Shown piece after piece: positions 39,580 to 51,349 of a DNA stretch of 64,000 bases (position 1 is its first letter; each line of letters begins with the position of its first letter). The position numbers and the translations under genes are program-made. The notes under the pieces were generated by a model. The model had not been told where the DNA came from. It did no database searches and saw only the letters and a program-made list of their open reading frames with translations. This DNA is from Daphnia carinata (Eukaryota; Arthropoda; Branchiopoda; Diplostraca; Daphniidae), in contig NC_081337.1 of NCBI RefSeq assembly GCF_022539665.2, positions 5,990,679 to 6,054,678 on the forward strand, written 5' to 3'.

Positions 39580-41886
39580 TTTATGTCTCTTTTTTTTCTT
39601 CCTCCGGTCTTTAATCAGTTACTGTACAAGTAGTCGATTTGATATACAAATATCAATCCGAGCGAACGCGCACTTTCAAAAACCAACAAACGCTTACCTT
39701 TCGTTTTAATTGCAGTCTTCAGCAACCTGAGGGTACGTGCTGCCAGCTCGAAGGTGGAACTGGGACTGAACGGTGAATGTCGGCCTGCCTCGGTATAGGA
39801 CAACCCATTGCAGGCTAGCAGCTATAGACATACATTCACGCACGTACGCACAGCTCCTTTCACCAACAATAGCATGGGTTTCTATGTGTCGGATTCCCTT
39901 TGATCGTGAGCAAACTTCAGACCAGCTTCGCTATCAATCCTGAAGGCTTTTGTTTTTGCCCTAAATGTCAATGAAGACTGGGATACAGCAAAAAATAAAG
40001 TTGCTGACTCTCTTTTTTCTACGTAACAATTCAACGACCGCCGAGATAGAAACGACGAACCGGAGAAAGAACTTTCCCTGAATTGGGATCTGGTTAACCA
40101 GCTACATGTGTTGGCGGGAGACCAGTCCACATTGTTATCGGTTCCTACAGCAGCTTTCAATTCTCTTAATGTGATTTGACTCTAATGGGGTAAGAAACAT
40201 TTGCCTCCAGTATTTCCTGTATGGACTAGTTTTAGCAAACGAGATCAACGTTGATGAGCCCTTCCTTTCCCATTTGGTTATTCTTTTCCCGATGCACGTA
40301 CACATGGCTGCATCGAATATGTTATTCCTGACCAACTGCCGATGTAATCAGGTGAGTCCAAGAACTAGGACGAAACGGACTGAAATAAGAACGTAAGTCA
40401 GAAAGTGTTTCACCCTCTCGGTGTTTCCCCGGTTAAAGGCAGGTTTACCGTTTGTTTCTAGTTCAGGTTAACCCGCAAAGCTAGTTGGGTACAATACACC
40501 TTGCACTCCATATTTACATCCGTTTTTTTTTTCATTTCGTACACCTTAATCGTGGCAATTTGCCGTGACTTTTTGTGTAGATCGTAGGTTGCCATTGCAA
40601 TAAAACTTCCCAGAATGTATCCTTCTCAACGTGCTACGGCACCGAGAAAACCGCAAAATGTTGTTACACGGACCAATGACAATCATGACACTCGACTTTC
40701 CCATGCCCTTTCCTTCATTACTTTCTTTATTTATTAATAGCTTTCATTGAAAGTTCTTTTAATTAAAACAGAAAAGCTTTTAATTTCGAATTTATTTATT
40801 GGATTTTACTTAGAAATAAACAATTTTTCTGATTCAACTTTCTTTCCTTCAGAAAATCTTAAAAACCAAACCATCCGGAGTAATCGCATTCTCCTTGTTT
40901 CGGTTTCGCGAAACGTACTTTTCCAACAGGAAAGAGGTCTTGGAGCGTACCGAGACTGTTATTATGGCTCGACAAAAAGCAGAGTTTGGATATGTATGTA
41001 GCGCAGAAAATAAACATTACAATCCCTGTACCCTGCCAAATACACAACAGAAAAATGGGATGCAACTAAGCGCTAAATAGAAAGCATCTTCTTTGTCTAC
41101 TACCTATTAGATAGAGAATTGACATGGAAGCTACCCACCTGGGAAACACGGTCTCGAGTTGATTATAATAACGCTTAATAAGCAAAAACTCTCCGCATTT
41201 TGAACATTTCCCAGAATATTAGAAATTTGTGTCAATGCGCTGTGAGTTCGAAAGAAAATTGTGATTCATTGCTCCGTACATCTTCTACCGATAGCAATGA
41301 CTGATGCCACAGCGGCAGATTATTCATGTTTTCGTTACTTGCTCAAGGTACTTCAGTTGTTATCAACATAGACAAATTTCAAACACTGCCATAAATGACC
41401 CCATAGGAGTTATTATGATGCGATACGCAAAAGTAGGACATAGCCCAAGGGATCGCGTAAGCATCTCACTGATAACAAATACCTCTTTCCAAAAACTGCA
41501 GACCAAATAGGTTCTCGGCGTAAACTCCCTTAGACATACAGGAATTCCCTTATCTAATCTATTTGGAGGTGAAAGTAAGCAGTGAGCGATCTAAACATGG
41601 CGTGAGTTTAGAAGAGAATCGCTTATACAAGTATAAGGAAATGTTGCAATGCAAAACCTCACGTTCCCACATGCGAATCAGATTCTTGAACCTCCTAAGT
41701 GTGTTGAACTGCAACGAGAAACGCAATGGTTTCGTTTACCTGTGTAATAACACGCAAAACGACCAATTTATGGCTACGACAAAAACACAGAAAGCTAGAA
41801 AATGTACACCAAACACAGTAACATTTTTTTACATGCTAAATTATTATGAGAGGCGGAAGCCAACAAAGAACCGGAATGTGATTGTA
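39580..41886. other. Intergenic, P4HA 5' flank and ATP6AP2 3' flank
   Basis: A 2.3-kb gap without a recognised gene. It should hold the P4HA promoter/5' UTR (left part) and the ATP6AP2 3' UTR (right part). The longest open frame (41,563-41,970, plus strand) has no domain, no splice partners and overlaps the ATP6AP2 last exon antisense, so it is not called. Confidence 0.5.
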
Positions 41887-43266
41887 CTAATTTTCTTTTT
41901 TGATGCGCTGCGTTGTCATTCGGTAGATTATGGAATCACGACCGGGATCAAGAGTGCAAATAAACACTAGAAATTTTAAACCATTAATCATGAAACCAAA
42001 CGAGACTGGTTGATATTCAAATACATACCTGCGGTAGAAATAAGGGCCGCAATCAAGAACACAGACGTCCACAGAAGGATGTTAAAGATGGAAGCATAAT
42101 CTGTACCATAACGCTTGGACAAATTCAATTTCCAATACAGCTCCTAGAGCAAGTTTAAATTTAATAACCTTCATTTAGATTAATTTATGGTATTGTAATG
42201 CTGTACATTGTTTGCTTTGGCGTTAGAAGTAGACCTCTTTTCCCGAAGACGAAGTCTTTCATTTGTGATGGTAGTAAGCATGAACTGGAAAGCAAAACAG
42301 GTTTTATGCAGCACATAAAAAAAATATATATACATATTTGAATACATACCCTGTCTCCATAAGTGCCTTCCAAAGCATCTTGCAACTCTGTGAGGGCAGA
42401 TTTTAGAGCAGTTACTGCTTCAACAGCTTGTTCAGAATCCCGACCATATACACGGACTATATCGTCCAGACCATTTAGCTGAATCCAAACCGTCTTCAAT
42501 GGAGACTTTGATAGTACCTAATTTGAAGAAGATGAACTAAAAGATCTGCTGTTATATTTCCATTGAAGAATTACGAACACTACCTTTTGTTTAAGATCCA
42601 TTAAAACACCCACATCTTTAAGAAACTCTAAGACTGCAACATCTTTATCATCAAGTTTCTGAAGTGGTAGCTTTTGTTGGATGTCCCCCGAATATACATC
42701 ATTTTCATCAAATACTACTTGGCCTAAAATTGAAGTGAAGTCATTTTTCACTTGATAAAGGTCAGAGGTGATTTCTAGTGGATATCTGGGTTCACTCAGC
42801 TGAAGGCTCTGTACACCTTCAACAACAATGGAAATTGTAACATCTGGGTAGTTGAATGGATTTAGGACTGTTAATCCATTCCACGAATCTCCCTGGCAAA
42901 ACAAAACATAAGTACTGTATTATAGGCTTGTGCAACCTTAGTATTTAATACAGCAACAAGACAAGTTTTCTGTTTTCACAAAGCATTATCAAAGCATATC
43001 TAGTTGCATATGAACTGAAAGGCTTACGGAGGGGGTAGTATGTCCCATTGCGGTAGAAATAATCTTAGGCAATTCACTTGTATTCAGCTGCTCATCTCCC
43101 CTGAAGTTGATTCCATTAGGACTATGCAAGATGCTAAATTCTCCATTTGCAAAGACTGCAAATAAAACCAAAACAAAAATACAAAAGCTTTATCTTGTAA
43201 TTGTGAACATTAATTACCTGAGTTAAATAGACAAACTATGCCGACAATTGCTGAAGTTGCTTTCAT
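41887..43266 (-). CDS. ATP6AP2: ATP6AP2, (pro)renin receptor / V-ATPase accessory protein 2
   Basis: Type I membrane protein that assists V-ATPase assembly and also acts in Wnt and planar polarity signalling. Seven exons give 308 residues: 43266-43218, 43155-43028, 42892-42584, 42517-42350, 42284-42207, 42143-42029, 41966-41887. Seen: N-terminal signal peptide, the family opening GEFSILHSP right after cleavage, a luminal domain, a basic furin-like site REKR at residues 232-235, one transmembrane helix near the C-terminus, and the conserved cytoplasmic tail DPGRDSIIYRMT ending in a KKEN-type tail close to the vertebrate one. The fifth exon ends at an atypical but usable donor (AAT|GTACAG), chosen because it joins in phase to the exon that starts ELYWKLN. 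It is divergently paired with pICln, with 223 bp between the two start codons. Confidence 0.92.
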
Positions 43267-43489
43267 CTTGTCTTCTACAGCCGATGAAACTGACAGAACT
43301 CGTGACTTGCTGTCAAGACAAGAATCAGGTGACACGTTTGCGCTTTAAATTGTAGTCGCTAGATGGTAGCTTAATGGGGGAGCAGCCTACTCTTTTTTAA
43401 AACGTTGCTCCCGACAGCGTGATTCGAATCACAAGTCATTTCGAATTTATTGCTTCCATTGATACTGTGGTTAATTTAATTTCTGAAAA
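43267..43489. promoter_or_regulatory. Bidirectional promoter ATP6AP2 / pICln
   Basis: The 223 bp between the two divergent start codons must contain both 5' UTRs and both promoters. It carries the motif TCGCTAGATG (43,356-43,365) that recurs in two other promoter regions of the window. No TATA box is obvious. Confidence 0.6.
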
Positions 43490-44358
43490 ATGGTTGTACT
43501 TTCTTCATTTCCCCCACCTGCTGAAGGCATAAAATTAGTCCAGCCCAATACTGGAGCATTCATCAATACTAGAGACCTTGGTCAAGGCACATTATACATT
43601 GCAGAAAGGTTATTATTTCTAATTGTAATCAATTGTGCAACGTTCATGAAATTTAATATTTTTATTGATCCAAAAAATCAGCCGAGTGTCGTGGGTTAGT
43701 GCTTCATCTGGTCAAGGATTTTCACTGGAATATCCCCATATATCACTGCATGCTGTTTCGAAAGATCCTGCTGCATTTCCACAAGAGTGCTTGTACTTGA
43801 TGTTAGATTCCAGGCTAGATGAACCCGGTAATACAGATTTTCCATCTTTTCCCCTACTATAATTTGGAAAGTGATATGAGATACTTCTATGTTATTTCTG
43901 TTGTTTGTCTAATTTAAAGTTTTCTTTTAAAGACGAAATCGTAGAAAATGACGATTCTGGTGATGAAGAGTCAACAAGTGAAATGTCTGAAGTAAGATTC
44001 ATTCCTGAAGACAGAGGGACTCTTGATGCCATGTACCATGCCATGACAGTCTGCCAAACACTTCACCCAGATCCTAATGATTCAGTTTCTGATGGTACTT
44101 CCTTATATCTTTCATAATTCATCATTATTAGAATCTAATATTCAAATAGAAGGAGATTTTGAAGATACTGAAGAAGGAGAATACTGCCTTGATGCAGGAG
44201 AGTCAGCTGACAATGGTAAGGAAATTCCTAATTTCTTATGAATATTAGACAACTATTCATGTGTTGCATATGTTTTTACATAAGATCATGATAATGGTGA
44301 AACTGAAAACATGGAATCTGACATGGGTCAGTTCGAAGATGCCGATCCTGAACATTAA
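43490..44358 (+). CDS. CLNS1A: pICln, methylosome subunit (CLNS1A)
   Basis: pICln is the Sm-protein chaperone of the PRMT5 methylosome; it presents Sm proteins for arginine methylation before snRNP assembly. Five exons give 194 residues: 43490-43608, 43682-43827, 43933-44094, 44132-44215, 44285-44358. Seen: the PH-like fold core with GTLYIAESRVSW, GFSLEYPHISLHAVS and LYLMLDS, an acidic insert (EIVENDDSGDEE), the RFIPED and LHPDP motifs, and an acidic C-terminus ending FEDADPEH, close to the vertebrate end. Length is a little shorter than the vertebrate protein (about 237), mainly in the acidic C-terminal half. Its introns are 37-105 bp, the shortest being at the low end of what can be spliced, but every phase fits. 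Confidence 0.95.
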
Positions 44359-45034
44359 CGAACATAGAATTTGCTTTTTTGCATTTGTTGCTTATTTCTT
44401 TTTTCCGTCAACACAACAATAAAACTTCGAGGCCTACAAAATCCTGGTGCAATGCTAGAATTCCTTTCAAATAATTTTTTTTTGCATTGTAATTGTCGTA
44501 TTCAAATTATTTACGTTTGATAGTTGATATTAAAAGAAGCGCATCGCAACGTCACGTGCGTAACGCTTCAAGCTAGCATTACATCAGGTCAAGGGCTTGA
44601 AGGAAAAGTGAAGTGGAAATAACTGTTCCCTCTCAAAAGCCGAAGAAATTGCACCTAAAGGAACAAAATACCGCGTCTTTATGGGGGAAATGTTTTGCGT
44701 AAATTTTAAAAATCGTGGTGCGACGGAGCGTGCAATATTTTCTTGTTTCCTTGTAAGAAAAGCGTCGGGTGATGCTAACATTTTCTGAAAGTTCTACAAG
44801 AATGACAAGATCGATAACAGTATGCTGAAGAAGACTGCCTTTTGTGGTCATGGTGGCGCTGTTGCTTGGGTTGCAAAGTTCAACGTTCTCAAGCCCCTCT
44901 CAATATTGATTCAGTCTCGAGACCAGCGTCCCGCGGACAGCACGCGGAAAAACATTTCCCGCGACATCTCCCTCGGTGAAAATTACTTCAGTTCTCTGCG
45001 GCACAGTCCCCTTTCGGCGCACGATCCCGCGAGA
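44359..45034. other. Intergenic: pICln 3' UTR and sulfotransferase 5' flank
   Basis: Contains the pICln poly(A) signal and an E-box-like CACGTG at about 44,552. The sulfotransferase frame stays open upstream to an earlier ATG at 44,822, but that extension has no family similarity and is regarded as 5' UTR. Confidence 0.5.
44418..44423 (+). terminator. Poly(A) signal AATAAA of pICln
   Basis: AATAAA 60 bases after the pICln stop codon. Confidence 0.65.
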
Positions 45035-46515
<1,481 letters not shown>

Positions 46516-46620
46516 TGCTTTCTATGACGCAACCACTATGGAAGGTCGAACTTTATATTTCCTTACATAGTGACTATTAGTTCTACAGTATAATATATTA
46601 CTCAGTCAATCACTAAATGA

Positions 46621-46626
46621 AATAAA
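46621..46626 (+). terminator. Poly(A) signal AATAAA of sulfotransferase
   Basis: AATAAA 106 bases after the sulfotransferase stop codon. Confidence 0.6.
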
Positions 46627-47155
46627 AATTTTATGTATCCGCTGTAATCGTAGAGTTGATGATTCCTTTCCTGATCCAAAAAGACACGCTACGCCAACTG
46701 CAAGTCAAATACATTACTCATTTAAATTGATCGTTTCAGGAAGTCAGCAATTAGCAATGTCGTCCTGGAATTGTGTATCGTTCACGAAAGTGGCGTATGT
46801 GAGTGGCCATAGTGCTTGAATTTACGTAGACAAACGTTCTGCCATCTCCAATTGTCTCGCTGTTGATCTACGCAACGCGAGAATTTCTTTTGTTTTTTTT
46901 GTGTGTCCTAAATGTTAAATGGTGAAACTGGTACTTGCGTGAAAAGCTTACAGTTAAGCATTCGCACAGCAGTTATCTAGTAAATAACTTGCAAAAACGA
47001 AATGTGTTGTTACGTACGGTATGAGCTTTGTTAAGCGACGCAGAAAAACTGAGAATCATAGCTTTTCAGATAAGAGGCTCGTAAGAATCTCTGTGGCCCT
47101 CAAACGTAAATGTCCTCCCGTGAAATATAAGCTTGTTGTCTACCAGTGTCACCGT

Positions 47156-47165
47156 TCGCTAGATG
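47156..47165 (+). promoter_or_regulatory. Shared promoter motif TCGCTAGATG
   Basis: One of three exact copies of this 10-mer, each within about 400 bp of start codons (others at 43,356 and 60,578). The core TAGATGG resembles the animal CTCF core YAGRKGGC, though this copy reads TAGATGTC. Confidence 0.4.
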
Positions 47166-47317
47166 TCACTGAAAACGCAACGTAAACAAAAACAGAGGCG
47201 TTTACGTACAAAACAGGAGGGGAAGAAACTATTCTTTGAGAATTATCATCCCTTTGAACCCTCAAAACGCACTGTTAGTGCACACAGCACCTAGTCTACT
47301 TGCAGTTTCTTTGCAGA

Positions 47318-50300
47318 ATGAAGCTTGGGTTCCCTGAGAGTGAAAAATGGAAAAGCAATCAAAGTGTTTTTAGTGAAAGCTCTGATTGTCTTTTGAAGTC
47401 AAATGTAAAAGAAAATGACCTACCTGTTACCAACAAACCTGTAAAATGTAAAAGATGTAAATGTTTCTTTGACAACTCATTTTATATCAGTTTGTTTCTG
47501 AATTTATGGCCATCAAGCTGGAATTCTCCCTGTTTGGATTTTGTGGACACTGTTTCTTCTCTTGGGAATTTTTTTCATCATTTTATGGATAACTGTAGCA
47601 AATGGTTAGCACATTATTTTCTTGTTCTATCCTAAAACATAGTGATCATGCACAAATACCTAATACTTGATCTTTTAATTTCAATGAATGCTCTCATATT
47701 AGATTGGGGTTATTGCCAATTGGAGCAAGGAAGGCCAGAAGTAGCAGTTAGTCAATCAAAAACAACAGCTTTTTTAAATAAAGTGTAAGCATCAACTTAA
47801 TCATAATTGCCAACATAGTAATTTAAAAAAACTATGTAATCAATTTTTTTTACTAGGACTGATGAATCAAGCTCTAGCTGCCCTTATGATGTTGAGGATG
47901 AATTGAAATTTGATTGTTTCCCTCAAGGATATGCTGATGAAGAACTCTGCTTGAAAAGAGGTTGTTGCTGGTCATTCACGGAGAAGCAATCAGTGCCCTT
48001 CTGTTACTATCCGGCTAACTACGCACTGTATTCTTTTGTAAACGTCACACATTTGAACAACAGTGGCGTAAATGGAGTGGTAGGAAATTGAATTCGTAAT
48101 ATCTTGTAATCACTGATCACGCTGAAAACATAACATAGGTGGGCTACCTCGAGCAAATTGGTTATTCTGGTTACCCAGAAGATATACCTTTATTAAAGCT
48201 GATAGCGACTTTTGAGACACGTAGTCGACTACGAGTTAAGATCGTGGACGCAGAAAATAGACGATATGAAGTCAACGTACTAAGCAGCCCACGAACGGAT
48301 GACATGTTACTGCCTGTAAATGACTACGATTACAAATTCTCCATCAACACGGATATAACAGGATTTAGTATTTCTAGAAAATCAAATCAAGAGGTGAAAT
48401 GCATTTTATGAAATTTCAATCCCGATAAATTTTTGTTGTAAACACTTGTTTTTGTCAGGTTATCTTTACAACAGTTGGCGTTGGAGGGTTTATTTACGCC
48501 AACCAATTTTTGCAAATATCCAGTTTCTTACCGTCGGGTAACATCTACGGATTGGGAGAACATCAGGATTCTCTCCGACACAGCACTAACTGGCAGCGCT
48601 TTGCCTTGTTCAATCACGACACAGTTCCGGATAAGGGGAGAAATCTTTACGGTTCTCATCCTTTTTACCTTATAATGGAAAATGACGGACTCAGTCATGG
48701 AGTCTTCCTAAAAAACAGTGACCCCATGGAAGTGATATTACAACCAACACCGGCCATTACTTTCCGCGCACTTGGGGGAATACTTGATTTCTACTTCTTT
48801 CTTGGACCAACACCGAGAGAGGTATAGCTTTTTAATGTAACAATTCGATTGTTTTAGTTTTTAAAACTAATCCTTTATTTCAAATTAGGTTGTTCAGCAA
48901 TATACTGAAGTAATAGGGCGCCCAGCAATGCCGCCTTATTGGGGATTGGGATTTCACCTCTGCCGATACAACTATGGCTCGCTGAATAGAACACGAGAAA
49001 TTTGGGAACGTACTCGAGCAGCTGGCATTCCTTTCGATGTACAATGGAACGATCTGGATTACATGGACACAGCGAAAGATTTTACGTATGATCGGAATAA
49101 ATTCTCTGGATTGCCAGATTTTGTTCAAGAAGTGCATGCAGTTGGAATGCATTATGTTCCGCTAATAGATCCTGGTATTAGCAACGCAGAACTTGTGTCA
49201 GAATATCCACCCTATGATCAAGGCATTGAAATGGATGTTTTCGTCAAGAACTCAGCAGAGCCAGGTGCGCCACCGTTTGTAGGGAAAGTATGGAACACTG
49301 TTTCCACCGTTTGGCCCGATTTCACTCACCCAAATGCAACTGAATACTGGACTAATCAGTTAAAAGCATTTCACGACGAGGTATAATCATAAATTTATTT
49401 AATGTGAGGCTTTGGATTCCAAATCATATTGACTCACAGGTTTCCTTTGACGGTGCATGGATTGATATGAATGAGCCTTCTAATTTTTATTCTGGTACTA
49501 TTGATGGTTGCCCAGCTACCCAATGGGATAATCCACCCTATACTCCGGCTGTCGTTGGAAACAAACTATGCTTTCTTACTCTGTGCATGTCAGCTGGACA
49601 GTAAGAATACATTTCCATTGTTATTATTGTTGCTGCCAACATTATTTTCAATGTTACGTTTTCATCAGGTTCGGTGGACTTCACTACGACGTCCATAATT
49701 TATATGGCCTCACAGAAACAATGGTCACGAACTTTGCTTTGAAACAAATAAGAGGAAAGCGTCCTTTCATCATATCAAGATCGACTTTTCCAGGCCAAGG
49801 TCATTACGGAGGACATTGGAGTGGTGATGTTGTATCGGATTGGCCTAATTTGCGACGGAGCATCACTAGCATTTTGAACTATAACATGTACGTATGGAAA
49901 CTGCCGGAACTTATTTCTTTACAGTGATTCATTGAACAAATACCTTTAGGTTTGGTATCCCGCTGGTGGGTGCGGACATCTGTGGATTTAATGGCAATAC
50001 TACAGTTGCGCTTTGCCAACGCTGGATGGAATTGGGCGCTTTCTACCCTTTCTCCCGGAATCACAACACCGACGACGGTATTGACCAAGATCCTGTTGCC
50101 TTAGGTCCAGCCGTCGTAGAAGCATCAAGGAAGGCCCTGATGGTCCGATACATGTTATTACCTTACTTATACACACTCTTCTGGCATGCCCATGCTCATG
50201 GTGATACCGTAGCCCGCCCCCTGTTTTTCGAATTTCCACTCGACCGACAAACGTACGCCATTGATACACAATTTCTCTGGGGTGGAGCCCTTATGATCGC

Positions 50301-50853
50301 CCCTGTGTTAACCGAGTCTACCGAGGTTGTCGAAGCTTATCTACCTCGTAGTCTTTGGTATGATTTCTATAGTTTCGAATTAATTTCCTTCGGTGGGAAA
50401 TGGACCGTCCTTCCCGCTCCCCTCGATACTATACCGATTTTACTTAGAGGTGGGTACATCCTACCCACTCAGGCGCCAGATGTTACCACGGCGTTGACTC
50501 GTGTTAAGCCTTTTGATTTACTGGTGACACTAAACGAAACGAAACAAGCAATTGGCGATCTTTATTGTGACGATGGTGAAATGATCGACGCGTATTTTTC
50601 GTCCCGTTTTAATCTCATACAGTTCGTGGCTTCTTCTAGCATGATTAAATCAGCTATAAACTATTGGAATGACGAAACCTCTTCCTCCTCCGTGCGGGAT
50701 GTTATTGTTCTTGGATTGAGTAGCCCTGTTAGTGTAGTAACTGTGGATGGACTTCCACATCCCAATTTTATATTTAACAGAATCAATCGAGTGTTGTCAA
50801 TCAAAGATCTTCAACTGCCTCTTAAGAATCCATTTGTGATTAGTTATCAATAA
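47318..50853 (+). CDS. GH31 alpha-glucosidase, trefoil domain, type II membrane anchor
   Basis: Hydrolyses terminal alpha-1,4 (maltase/glycogen-type) glucosidic bonds. Ten exons give 974 residues: 47318-47456, 47518-47604, 47703-47784, 47857-48079, 48139-48393, 48459-48821, 48889-49380, 49440-49600, 49669-49887, 49950-50853. Seen: a charged N-terminal tail of about 46 residues, one hydrophobic helix (about 49-74), a six-cysteine P-type trefoil (Cys111, 123, 134, 139, 140, 152), then the GH31 fold with nucleophile Asp556 in [10 protein letters not shown] and acid/base Asp654 in GGHWSGD. The second exon was placed by requiring an open frame that joins in phase; it encodes the membrane anchor. 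The layout resembles vertebrate sucrase-isomaltase/maltase-glucoamylase, but with one catalytic unit; lysosomal acid alpha-glucosidase is the other close family. The N-terminus is less certain than the rest. Confidence 0.92.
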
Positions 50854-51349
50854 GGAATGTATTCGTTCTCTTTGCTCACATGTGATAACGAAACGAATGC
50901 CAATCTGTGGTTTACATGTCTGTCGAAATTCGCAATTATACTGATAGAACCAACTAGTTTTTAGTCACCTTTTGTGAGGTAAATAATGCAATGTTGTAAC
51001 GAAATGCAACATACACAACACAACAAACTCTTCACAGTTACTATTTTATTGTAGTTAGAAAATATTAGATAGACCGGATGAGCCATAACTAAAAATAAGC
51101 CCAGGTTTTCAATTAATTTTGCCATTTTTTCAATTAAACTAAAAAAATGCGCTGTTTTGGTATGTTGCAAGACCCTGAATCAAAGAATTACTAGCGCGCC
51201 AGTACGCTACAGCGCTTGTATGAGATAACAGTTCTTTGTCAAACCATAAACACTAGGTAAAAACAAAGTTCATTTTCGTGTTCTTTGTTAAATTTCGAAT
51301 CTCAATCATGTATAGTTATCTAGGTTTAATGAAATAATAAATAGAAAAA
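50854..51349. other. Intergenic, alpha-glucosidase 3' flank
   Basis: A/T-rich, no gene recognised; it leads into the satellite array. An AATAAA lies at about 51,336-51,341, almost 490 bases after the stop. Confidence 0.5.

Larger units (their letters stand above)
46516..47317. other. Intergenic: sulfotransferase 3' UTR, alpha-glucosidase promoter
   Basis: Contains the sulfotransferase poly(A) signal and, 153 bp before the alpha-glucosidase ATG, the motif TCGCTAGATG. No other gene seen. Confidence 0.5.

Noticed and set aside
41563-41970. 135-codon open frame on the plus strand
   Set aside because: No recognisable domain, and its 3' part is antisense to the ATP6AP2 last coding exon.
44822-45034. 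Upstream in-frame ATG extending the sulfotransferase by 71 codons
   Set aside because: The extra segment has no similarity to sulfotransferases, whose usual length is matched by starting at 45,035.
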